This document shows positions 41,277 to 47,901 of a DNA stretch of 47,901 nt, piece by piece. The stretch lies in assembly GCA_918298275.1 (NCBI GenBank), contig CAKJZO010000021.1, positions 1 to 47,901 of the forward strand, read 5' to 3'. A model generated the notes under the pieces. That model ran no database searches. It worked only from the letters and a program-made list of their open reading frames with translations, and had not been told where the DNA came from. A program made the translations under genes and the position numbers. Each line of letters begins with the position of its first letter. The stretch's first letter is position 1. Source of the stretch: Spirochaetota bacterium (GTDB taxonomy: Bacteria; Spirochaetota; Spirochaetia; Sphaerochaetales; Sphaerochaetaceae).

Positions 41277-44192
41277 ATGCACTACGAGCTCGATGAAACC
41301 TGGATGCCGTTCTCCTCTCTGATGCTTAAGCACATATACAACGTGCTTCTCATCTGCTCGGAGTATGACCGCTTCATGCTGGAGGAAGACGGAAGGGTTG
41401 AAGAAGAGCTCTACAAGGAGTATACGTCGCTCGGACTTTCCAACCCTCCCAAGATCACCCATGTAAGCAGTGAAGAGAAAGCCCTTGAACTGCTGAAGGA
41501 GTTGGATTTCGATCTGGTGATCTCCATGCTGGATCTCGGCTCCGGCAGGGTCGAGGCGCTTGCCCAGCAGGTCAAGGAGCTGTACCCTGAGCTTCCGTTC
41601 ATAGCTCTTTCGCCGTCGCCTGACCACAGGAAGGCAAAGGTCCTCAAGGGTGAGGACTGTCCGTACATAGACTTCATGTTCTACTGGCTGGGAGATCCGT
41701 CGGTGTTCCTGGCCATGGTAAAGCTCATGGAGGACCGCATGAACGTGGACCACGACACCGAGGAAGCCGATGTCGAGGTCATAATCTTCGTAGAAGACTC
41801 CGTGAAGTTCATATCCTCCTACCTGCCTCAGATGTACAAGCTTCTGATCGAGCAGAACAGAGCTTCCATCAGGGAAGCCCTGAACGAGTGGGGAACCAAG
41901 CTCCGCATGCGTGGGAGACCGAAGATTCTTCTGGGAAGAACCTACGACGAGGCCATGGAGATGTATAACAAGTACCGCCAGAATGTACTCGGAGTGATTA
42001 CGGACCTTACGTTCGATTCCCCGTGGGGCCGCGATTATGCCGGCGAACATCTGTTGAAGGCCATCAGGGCGGACAACCCCGAAATGCCGTTTCTGCTTCA
42101 GTCCACCAACAGGGAAGAGGCCAAGCGCATCGCCGACGAAAACGAGGCACAGTTTGTCTGGAAGCTTTCCCCTGATCACCACATGGAGCTTGCCGAGCAC
42201 TTCACCAAGTACTACGGCTTCGGGCCGTTCCTGTTCAAGAATCCGGAAACCGGAGAGGTGATTGCCAGCGTCTACAGGATGAAGGAGCTGCAGGAGCAGA
42301 TCCGCGTCATCCCGATTGAATCCTTTATCTATCACGTAAGGCGCAACGATCTTTCCCGTTGGCTCAGGGCCCAGTCCCTGTACAAGCTCGCCTCCAGGAT
42401 CAAACCGATTACGCTCAAGAAAGATGCCTCCAATGCCGAGGAGATGAGGCAGTTCATCTATACCACAATCAAGGAGTACCGCAAGGAAAGAACCCGCGGA
42501 ACGATAGCCCAGTTTTCAAGAGAGACCTATGATGAGACCCTGTTCTTCTCGAGAATCGGTGACGGATCCCTCGGCGGAAAGGGAAGGGGTCTTGCGTTCA
42601 TAGCCCTTGAGATGAAGGCGGCGCAGATCCGCAGCAAGTATGAAGGAATCTATGTCTCGATACCAAGGACCGTCGTAATCTCCACCGAGATCTTCGACCA
42701 GTTCATCTCCTGCAATGGCTTCAGGCCCGGCGATTTCATAGAGAAGTCAGATAACGAGATTCTGAGGATGTTCCTTGACGGGAGCATGCCTGCCGGTTTT
42801 GAGGATGACCTTGTGAGGATTCTGGAAGTCAATGACGTTCCATTGTCTGTGCGCTCTTCATCCCTGTTGGAAGACAGCCATTTCCAGCCTTTTGCAGGAG
42901 TCTACCAGACTTCCATGATTTCGAACTCAGGCAGTTTCGAGAAGAGGCTTTCGGATCTTGAAAAGGCGGTCAAGACAGTCTGGGCTTCGACTTACTTCAA
43001 GGGTGCCCGCGAGTACCTCAAGAGAACCGGCCATGCGGTCGAGGACGAGAAGATGGCCGTAATCATACAGCACATAACCGGAAGCGACCACGACGGCTAC
43101 TGGTTCCCCAATATCTCCGGGGTGGCGCGTTCCCTGGATTATTATCCTGCAGGAAGCAGGACTGCGGAGGATGGCATAGGGATGCTGGCATTCGGAATGG
43201 GCAAGACCATCGTGGACGAAGGCGAGAGCTTCCGTTTCTGTCCCGCAAAACCCAAGGTGCCGGTCAATTCCCTCAACGGGGGAGGCTCCTCGCAGAGAAT
43301 GTTCTATGCTCTGGACAGGAGCAGGGACTTCGATCCGTTCAGCGACATAGACAATCTGGTTCATCTGGATATGGAGAAGGCCTACGGCTGGAGCAATGCA
43401 GTCAAGGGCATAGTCTCGGTCATGACACCGTACGGATTCCTTTCTGAGAACTCGACGGACCAGGGTTTCAGGAGCCTGACGTTCAACGGAATAATAAAGT
43501 ACGACATGATTCCTCTGGCAAAGATCGTGGACGATGTGCTCAAACTGGGCTCGCGCACAATGAGCGAACCCGTGGAGATCGAGTTCGCGGTCAATCTGGA
43601 GCATCAGGACTGGATAGATTTCTCCATCCTGCAGATAAGGCCCATCTCCGGAACCGACCGTTTCGAGGATGTGGACATCACGGACAAGGAGACCGAAAGT
43701 GCCGTGATTGCCGCCAACAAGGTCATGGGCAACGGCAAGATCGAAGGACTGCACGATATAATCTGCGTAAAACCCGAAGCCTTCAAGCGCTCTGAGATGG
43801 TTGAGATGGCCGTGGAGCTTGAAAAGCTCAACGATGAGAACGAGGATCAGTACGTGCTGGTCGTTGCCGGCCGTCTGGGTTCATCGGACAACTGGCTCGG
43901 AATCCCGTGCTCATGGCCTCAGATCTCCAAGGCTCACGTGATAGTGGAGACCGGTCTGAAGGAGATACAGGCCGAACCCAGCGAAGGCACCCACTTCTTC
44001 CAGAACGTGACCTCACTGGGATGCATCTACATCTCCAACAATCCCGCATCGGGAGACGGGAAGGTGGACTTCGAATCCATTATGAAACTGCCGCTTGTCA
44101 GACAGACGAAACACTTCGTGCATGTCCGCTCCGAGAAGGATCTGATTGTCAAAGCCGATGGTCTAAATGGGAAAGCCGTAGTGATTTTCTGA
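41277..44192 (+). CDS. Receiver-domain / pyruvate phosphate dikinase ATP-grasp fusion protein
   Basis: A 971 aa cytosolic protein. Residues about 20-140 form a degenerate receiver-like domain (NVLLICSEYDRF, DLVISMLDLGSG). Residues about 165-310 form a second receiver that keeps an acidic pair (FVEDS), a phosphoacceptor-like Asp near 241 in GVITDLTF, and a Lys near 294 in VWKLS. From about 400 to 780 comes the PPDK_N/PEP-synthase ATP-grasp domain with GSLGGKGRGLAF (about 426-437) and SVRSSSLLEDS (about 524-534). I see neither the phosphohistidine swivel motif nor the PEP/pyruvate TIM barrel, so this is not a complete dikinase. The C-terminal GTHFFQNVTSLGC block is family-like. CGGAGG is 6 nt from the ATG at 41277. 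A regulatory phosphotransfer or pyrophosphorylation role is inference. Confidence 0.75.
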   Translation: MHYELDETWMPFSSLMLKHIYNVLLICSEYDRFMLEEDGRVEEELYKEYTSLGLSNPPKITHVSSEEKALELLKELDFDLVISMLDLGSGRVEALAQQVKELYPELPFIALSPSPDHRKAKVLKGEDCPYIDFMFYWLGDPSVFLAMVKLMEDRMNVDHDTEEADVEVIIFVEDSVKFISSYLPQMYKLLIEQNRASIREALNEWGTKLRMRGRPKILLGRTYDEAMEMYNKYRQNVLGVITDLTFDSPWGRDYAGEHLLKAIRADNPEMPFLLQSTNREEAKRIADENEAQFVWKLSPDHHMELAEHFTKYYGFGPFLFKNPETGEVIASVYRMKELQEQIRVIPIESFIYHVRRNDLSRWLRAQSLYKLASRIKPITLKKDASNAEEMRQFIYTTIKEYRKERTRGTIAQFSRETYDETLFFSRIGDGSLGGKGRGLAFIALEMKAAQIRSKYEGIYVSIPRTVVISTEIFDQFISCNGFRPGDFIEKSDNEILRMFLDGSMPAGFEDDLVRILEVNDVPLSVRSSSLLEDSHFQPFAGVYQTSMISNSGSFEKRLSDLEKAVKTVWASTYFKGAREYLKRTGHAVEDEKMAVIIQHITGSDHDGYWFPNISGVARSLDYYPAGSRTAEDGIGMLAFGMGKTIVDEGESFRFCPAKPKVPVNSLNGGGSSQRMFYALDRSRDFDPFSDIDNLVHLDMEKAYGWSNAVKGIVSVMTPYGFLSENSTDQGFRSLTFNGIIKYDMIPLAKIVDDVLKLGSRTMSEPVEIEFAVNLEHQDWIDFSILQIRPISGTDRFEDVDITDKETESAVIAANKVMGNGKIEGLHDIICVKPEAFKRSEMVEMAVELEKLNDENEDQYVLVVAGRLGSSDNWLGIPCSWPQISKAHVIVETGLKEIQAEPSEGTHFFQNVTSLGCIYISNNPASGDGKVDFESIMKLPLVRQTKHFVHVRSEKDLIVKADGLNGKAVVIF

Positions 44193-44201
44193 TAAATAAA
44201 A

Positions 44202-44233
44202 GACCGCAGAGGACATTGTTTTCCGCTGCGGTC
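44202..44233. terminator. Bidirectional terminator between the PPDK_N fusion gene and the exported protein gene
   Basis: GACCGCAG (44202-44209) pairs with CTGCGGTC (44226-44233), extended inward by GGA/TCC after one mismatch. On the minus strand the stem is followed by TTTTATTTA, so it serves best as the terminator of the minus-strand gene. Confidence 0.75.
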
Positions 44234-44257
44234 ATATTGTCTTGATTTGTTTGTCTA

Positions 44258-45214
44258 TTACTTCTTGAATCCCTGAACAAGCTTCTGAAGTGCGGTGATC
44301 TCATAGCTTGCGAGATCGGTTAAGCTCTCAAGTTTCTTGCCCTTGAAATCGAACTTGCCGTTTGTCACATATTCATTCAATGTTCCCCAGTCCATGTACT
44401 GGACGGCATACATTGCAGTTTCGAAATCTTCTGCCTGTGATTCCGTCAGACCGAAATACTGTCCGAGGGCGTAATAGTTCGGGCTGTAGTCTGTATCGTC
44501 GTCCCACCAGCTGTCGGTACTGTCATATGTCCAGCCGTCGCCTGTGTAGCTGTCCCAGTTGTCCCAGCTGGAAGATGAACTGTCGGAATACCAGCTGCTG
44601 TAGTCATCATCGCCCAATCCGCTGAAGAGGCTGGCAAGATCGGACATGTCGATTACATCATAGCCCTGGGGAACGGCGAACTTGGAGGCATCGGCCTTCT
44701 GGGTGACGGATTCGATGTAGATGATGGAGTCCACGCTCTGGATTGCGTAGAGGTCGTTGCCGTTGTACCAGTAGGTGCTGATTATGCCGTCGGCGTCCTT
44801 TGAGTTCTCGTAGTAATAGCTCTTGCCGTCGAGCTTGCCGTTGCCGCTGCCCAGGACCTCATAGGAGGAGGGGAAGGTCATGATGTCGTCGTCGCCTTCT
44901 TCGTAGGCCATGGAGATGACTGATTTGTCGCTGTCGCTGATGAGATAGTATTTGCCGTCCATGATCAGGATCCTCATGGACTCTCCCTCTGCGGAGACCT
45001 CCATGTAGTAGGAGCCTGCATGCTCGGATACATAGACGGGGCTTCCTGTTCCGGTCTTGGAGCCGTTGGAGCCCATTTCGTAGCTGGTTCCCTTGAGTGT
45101 GTACTCGCCGGATTTGAAGATGTTTCCGTATTTGGTGAATTTCGTTGATGTGGCGGCGAAAGCGCATGAAGCGACAAGAACAGCCACCAGAATTATTGCA
45201 AGAGTCCTTTTCAT
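44258..45214 (-). CDS. Exported protein with Trp/Asp/Ser-rich low-complexity region
   Basis: A 318 aa protein. The N-terminus MKRTLAIILVAVLVASCAFA has a hydrophobic core and a VASC lipobox (Cys17), so it may be a lipoprotein, although AFA-AT could serve signal peptidase I. The first half (about 25-195) is beta-rich with repeated YY/GKYY strands and resembles LolA/outer-membrane-lipoprotein-like beta sheets only in style. Residues about 200-250 are a low-complexity run of Trp, Asp, Ser and Tyr (SSWYSDSSSSSWDNWDSYTG). A short helical C-terminal domain follows. AGGAG precedes the ATG. I do not recognise a family. Divergent from the PFOR gene. Confidence 0.75.
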   Translation of the reverse strand: MKRTLAIILVAVLVASCAFAATSTKFTKYGNIFKSGEYTLKGTSYEMGSNGSKTGTGSPVYVSEHAGSYYMEVSAEGESMRILIMDGKYYLISDSDKSVISMAYEEGDDDIMTFPSSYEVLGSGNGKLDGKSYYYENSKDADGIISTYWYNGNDLYAIQSVDSIIYIESVTQKADASKFAVPQGYDVIDMSDLASLFSGLGDDDYSSWYSDSSSSSWDNWDSYTGDGWTYDSTDSWWDDDTDYSPNYYALGQYFGLTESQAEDFETAMYAVQYMDWGTLNEYVTNGKFDFKGKKLESLTDLASYEITALQKLVQGFKK

Positions 45215-45247
45215 GATAATCTCCTTTCAAGTTTAACGTATATTCCA

Positions 45248-45276
45248 AGAATAAGTCCTGATACTCTTCTTGTAAA
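45248..45276 (-). promoter_or_regulatory. Predicted promoter of the exported protein gene
   Basis: Minus strand: -35 TTTACA (45276-45271), 17 bp, -10 TATTCT (45253-45248). The -35 lies on the same bases as the -35 of the divergent PFOR promoter. Confidence 0.5.
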
Positions 45277-45298
45277 TATAAACAATTCAGTTTAGACT
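45270..45298 (+). promoter_or_regulatory. Predicted PFOR promoter
   Basis: TTGTAA (45270-45275), 17 bp, TAGACT (45293-45298). It predicts a leader of about 80 nt containing two hairpins. The -35 overlaps that of the divergent gene. Confidence 0.45.
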
Positions 45299-45346
45299 AG
45301 AAATGACGCGCGTTTTCGGGCGTCGGAATAATCTTTCAAATCATTG

Positions 45347-45368
45347 ATTGCCGCTCTTTGCGGCCAAT
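45347..45368 (+). promoter_or_regulatory. Leader hairpin just upstream of the PFOR ribosome-binding site
   Basis: ATTGCCGC (45347-45354), loop TCTTT, GCGG, one bulged C, CAAT (to 45368). It ends 6 nt before the Shine-Dalgarno AAGGAGG (45375-45381). A second short stem GACGC/GCGTC lies at about 45305-45324. Confidence 0.4.
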
Positions 45369-45387
45369 TAGATCAAGGAGGCTCTTC

Positions 45388-47901
45388 ATGGTGAGAAAAA
45401 AGAAATCCATGGACGGCAACAATGCTGCTGCGCACGTAAGCTATGCATTCTCTGAAGTTGCCGCTATCTACCCCATCACACCATCAAGCCCAATGGCAGA
45501 CTTCGTCGACCAGTGGAGCGCAAATGGTCTGAAGAACATCTTCGGCACCAAGGTCAAGGTCGTCGAGATGCAGTCTGAGGCTGGTGCTGCAGGCGCTGTT
45601 CACGGATCTCTCGGTTCGGGCGCACTCACAACAACCTATACGGCATCCCAGGGACTTCTCCTGATGATCCCGAACATGTACAAGATCGCAGCCGAGCAGC
45701 TGCCGAGCGTCTTCCACGTCAGCGCACGTACCGTTTCAACTCAGGCTCTGAACATCTTCGGAGACCACAGTGACGTCATGGCATGCCGCCAGACCGGTTT
45801 TGCAATGCTCTGCGAAGGCAACGTTCAGGAAGTCATGGATCTCTCACCTGTAGCACATCTGGCAGCTCTCACCGGCAAGGTTCCTTTCATCAACTTCTTC
45901 GATGGTTTCAGAACCAGCCACGAGATCCAGAAGATCGAGGTCTGGGATTACGATGACCTCAAGGACATGTGCGACATGAAGGCTGTCGAGGAGTTCAGAA
46001 AGCACGCTCTGAATCCCGAACATCCCCACATGAGAGGAAGCCACGAGAACGGAGACATCTTCTTCCAGCACAGGGAAGCTTGCAACAAGTACTATGACGA
46101 GCTTCCTGCAGTCGTCGAGTCCTACATGGACAAGATCAACGCCAAGCTCGGTACCAACTACAAGCTCTTCAACTACTACGGAGCTCCCGATGCAGACCGC
46201 GTCCTGATTGCCATGGGTTCCATCTGTGACGTTGCAGACGAGGTCATCGACTACCTCAACGCCCACGGAGAGAAGGTCGGTATTATCAAGGTCAGGCTCT
46301 ACAGGCCGTTCGCAGCAGACAGACTCATCGCAGCTCTGCCCAAGACAGCCAAGAAGGTCGCTGTCCTCGACAGAACCAAGGAGCCCGGCGCACAGGGTGA
46401 GCCGCTCTACCTGGATGTCGTGACCGCATTCGCAAACGCAGGTCTTGATAACGTCAAGGTCATCGGCGGACGCTATGGTCTCGGATCAAAGGATACTCCT
46501 CCCGCATCTGTCTTCGCAGTATTCAACGAGCTCAAGAAAGATGCTCCGAAGCGCCAGTTCACAATCGGCATCGTCGATGATGTCACCAACCTCAGCCTCG
46601 AAGAGGACAAGAACTGCCCGAACACGGCAGCTCCGGGAACCATCGAGTGCAAGTTCTGGGGTCTCGGCGGAGACGGAACGGTCGGAGCCAACAAGAACTC
46701 CATCAAGATCATCGGAGACTACACGGACAAGTACGTTCAGGCTTACTTCCAGTATGACTCCAAGAAGACCGGCGGTGTAACGATCAGCCACCTCAGATTC
46801 GGCGATCACCCGATCAAGAGCCCGTACTACATCAACAAGGCCGACTTCGTTGCATGTCATAACCCCAGCTACGTCACAAAGGGCTTCAAGATGGTCCAGG
46901 ACGTCAAGCCGAACGGAGTTTACATGATCAACTGCCAGTGGTCGGATGAAGAGCTCAGCCACCACGTCGATGCAGCTTCCAAGCGCTACATCGCAAAGAA
47001 CAACATCCAGGTCTACACAATCGATGCCATCGACCTCGCACAGAAGATCGGAATGGGCAAGAGGACAAACACAATCCTCCAGAGCGCATTCTTCACACTG
47101 GCAAAGGTCATGCCTCAGGAAGAGGCCATCGCCCACATGAAGGAGAAGGCAACACAGTCCTATCTCAAGAAGGGTCAGGACGTTGTCGACATGAACCACA
47201 AGGCCATCGACCTCGGAGCCACAGCCTTCAAGAAGTTCAACGTTCCCGCCGACTGGGCAAATGCAAAGGACGATGCTCCTGCAGCAGCCAAAGAGGGAAG
47301 ACCCGAGCTGGTCAAGATGGTCAAGAACATCCTTGATCCCGTTGACAAGATGGACGGCGACAGCCTCCCGGTTTCCGCCTTCATGGATCACGTGGACGGT
47401 CAGTTCGAGCTCGGTGCAGCAGCATACGAGAAGAGAGGCGTTGCAGTGGCAGTTCCCAGATGGGAAGCTTCCAAGTGTATCCAGTGCAACAACTGTTCCT
47501 ATGTCTGCCCGCATGCAACGATCAGACCTTATGCTCTTACAGCAGAAGAGGCAGCTGCAATTCCCGCTGCAGCACAGGTCATGGATGTCAAGGCCGGAAA
47601 GGGCAAGGGTGTCTACAAGTTCACACTCGCCATCTCTCCGCTTGATTGTATGGGTTGTGGAGTCTGTGTCGGCGCATGTCCGGTCGGAGCTCTCACAATG
47701 GTTCCTCAGGAAGAAGAGCTTGCTCAGCAGCCGGTCTTCGACTACTGCGTGGCAAAGGTTTCCGAGAAGAAGGATATGCAGGACAACACAGTCAAGGGCA
47801 GCCAGTTCCGCCAGCCGATGCTGGAGTTCTCCGGCTCCTGCGCAGGATGTGCAGAGACTTCATATGCTCGCCTCGTGACACAGCTCTTCGGCGACAGGAT
47901 G
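45388..47901 (+). CDS. nifJ: Pyruvate:ferredoxin (flavodoxin) oxidoreductase, 3' end beyond the window
   Basis: PFOR oxidatively decarboxylates pyruvate to acetyl-CoA and reduces ferredoxin or flavodoxin, the central step of anaerobic pyruvate catabolism. The frame is open from ATG 45388 (AAGGAGG 6 nt upstream) to the window edge: 838 codons without a stop, against roughly 1170-1200 for the full single-chain enzyme. Seen are the N-terminal pyruvate-binding domain (YPITPSSPMADFVDQW, GSGALTTTYTASQGLLLM), the CoA-binding and gamma domains, two 4Fe-4S motifs (CIQCNNCSYVCP from Cys697, CMGCGVCVGACP from Cys754) and the first Cys pair, CAGCAET at 818-824, of the TPP/third-cluster domain. The rest of the TPP domain is outside the window. 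Confidence 0.95.
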   Translation, partial: MVRKKKSMDGNNAAAHVSYAFSEVAAIYPITPSSPMADFVDQWSANGLKNIFGTKVKVVEMQSEAGAAGAVHGSLGSGALTTTYTASQGLLLMIPNMYKIAAEQLPSVFHVSARTVSTQALNIFGDHSDVMACRQTGFAMLCEGNVQEVMDLSPVAHLAALTGKVPFINFFDGFRTSHEIQKIEVWDYDDLKDMCDMKAVEEFRKHALNPEHPHMRGSHENGDIFFQHREACNKYYDELPAVVESYMDKINAKLGTNYKLFNYYGAPDADRVLIAMGSICDVADEVIDYLNAHGEKVGIIKVRLYRPFAADRLIAALPKTAKKVAVLDRTKEPGAQGEPLYLDVVTAFANAGLDNVKVIGGRYGLGSKDTPPASVFAVFNELKKDAPKRQFTIGIVDDVTNLSLEEDKNCPNTAAPGTIECKFWGLGGDGTVGANKNSIKIIGDYTDKYVQAYFQYDSKKTGGVTISHLRFGDHPIKSPYYINKADFVACHNPSYVTKGFKMVQDVKPNGVYMINCQWSDEELSHHVDAASKRYIAKNNIQVYTIDAIDLAQKIGMGKRTNTILQSAFFTLAKVMPQEEAIAHMKEKATQSYLKKGQDVVDMNHKAIDLGATAFKKFNVPADWANAKDDAPAAAKEGRPELVKMVKNILDPVDKMDGDSLPVSAFMDHVDGQFELGAAAYEKRGVAVAVPRWEASKCIQCNNCSYVCPHATIRPYALTAEEAAAIPAAAQVMDVKAGKGKGVYKFTLAISPLDCMGCGVCVGACPVGALTMVPQEEELAQQPVFDYCVAKVSEKKDMQDNTVKGSQFRQPMLEFSGSCAGCAETSYARLVTQLFGDRM

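Noticed and set aside
46486-47514. 342-codon open frame on the minus strand
   Set aside because: It lies entirely opposite the PFOR gene, whose frame shows two 4Fe-4S motifs and long family homology. The Val/Leu/Asp-rich product is typical of an antisense shadow.
1-47901. tRNA, rRNA, CRISPR arrays, insertion sequences, prophage
   Set aside because: No cloverleaf-like intergenic sequence, regularly spaced repeats, transposase, integrase or phage structural gene was seen.

Overview
The window looks like a stretch of a spirochaete chromosome, perhaps an anaerobic Sphaerochaeta- or Treponema-type member of the Spirochaetales. This rests on the combination of a dnaA-dnaN-recF-DUF721 locus, DUF4416, spirochaete-style relaxed lipoboxes, a GH13 giant, a receiver/PPDK_N fusion, pyruvate:ferredoxin oxidoreductase and an NADP-type glutamate dehydrogenase. 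The lineage is inferred from gene content and protein style, since no rRNA or tRNA gene is present. No CRISPR array, intact mobile element or prophage was seen.

Layout. 1-7598 (+): dnaA, dnaN, recF and a DUF721/DciA-like gene, then a promoter and rpmH-rnpA-yidC-khpB (jag). 7599-11365 (-): lgt, pepP-type M24 peptidase and a PfkB kinase. 11468-12991 (+): exported S41 processing protease. 12992-13339: gene-free segment with phased DnaA boxes and an AT-rich stretch. 13340-15837: divergent rsmE (-) and an intracellular GH2 enzyme (+). 15838-22873 (-): two operons, SDF transporter/membrane protein/GT4 and pth/GH13. 22950-24299 (+): DUF4416 protein and a lipoprotein with inverted repeats over its start. 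24324-24711: wreck of a BrnT/BrnA toxin-antitoxin pair. 24712-31519 (+): AT-rich island with two consecutive four-gene cassettes of exported proteins. 31589-34117 (-): leuS. 34199-39618 (+): YhhN-type membrane protein, then topoisomerase IV parE-parC and an RluA-type pseudouridine synthase. 39795-44192 (+): gdhA and the receiver/PPDK_N fusion. 44258-45214 (-): exported Trp/Asp/Ser-rich protein. 45388 to the window end (+): PFOR, cut by the window edge.

Most of the window is housekeeping: replication initiation, membrane protein insertion, lipoprotein maturation, translation, decatenation, and a fermentative core (PFOR, GDH, intracellular glycosidases). The least explained part is the island at 24712-31519. 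Its two cassettes have the same gene order, matching lengths, recognisable pairwise similarity, ATGA overlaps at all six internal junctions, and similar A-tract promoters. All eight products carry signal peptides and end in a related short beta-strand motif. I infer a duplicated, co-translated set of exported beta-sandwich (possibly pilin-like or surface-fibre) proteins of unknown function.

Two signals cut across the genes. First, at least nine first-of-operon genes have a -10 element only 6-9 nt upstream of the start codon and no convincing Shine-Dalgarno, which predicts leaderless mRNAs. Internal genes and long-leader genes do have Shine-Dalgarno sites. Second, three bipartite DnaA-box sites share the same 11-bp phasing, one beside dnaA and two flanking the AT-rich segment at 13.1-13.35 kb, which may be part or all of the replication origin.
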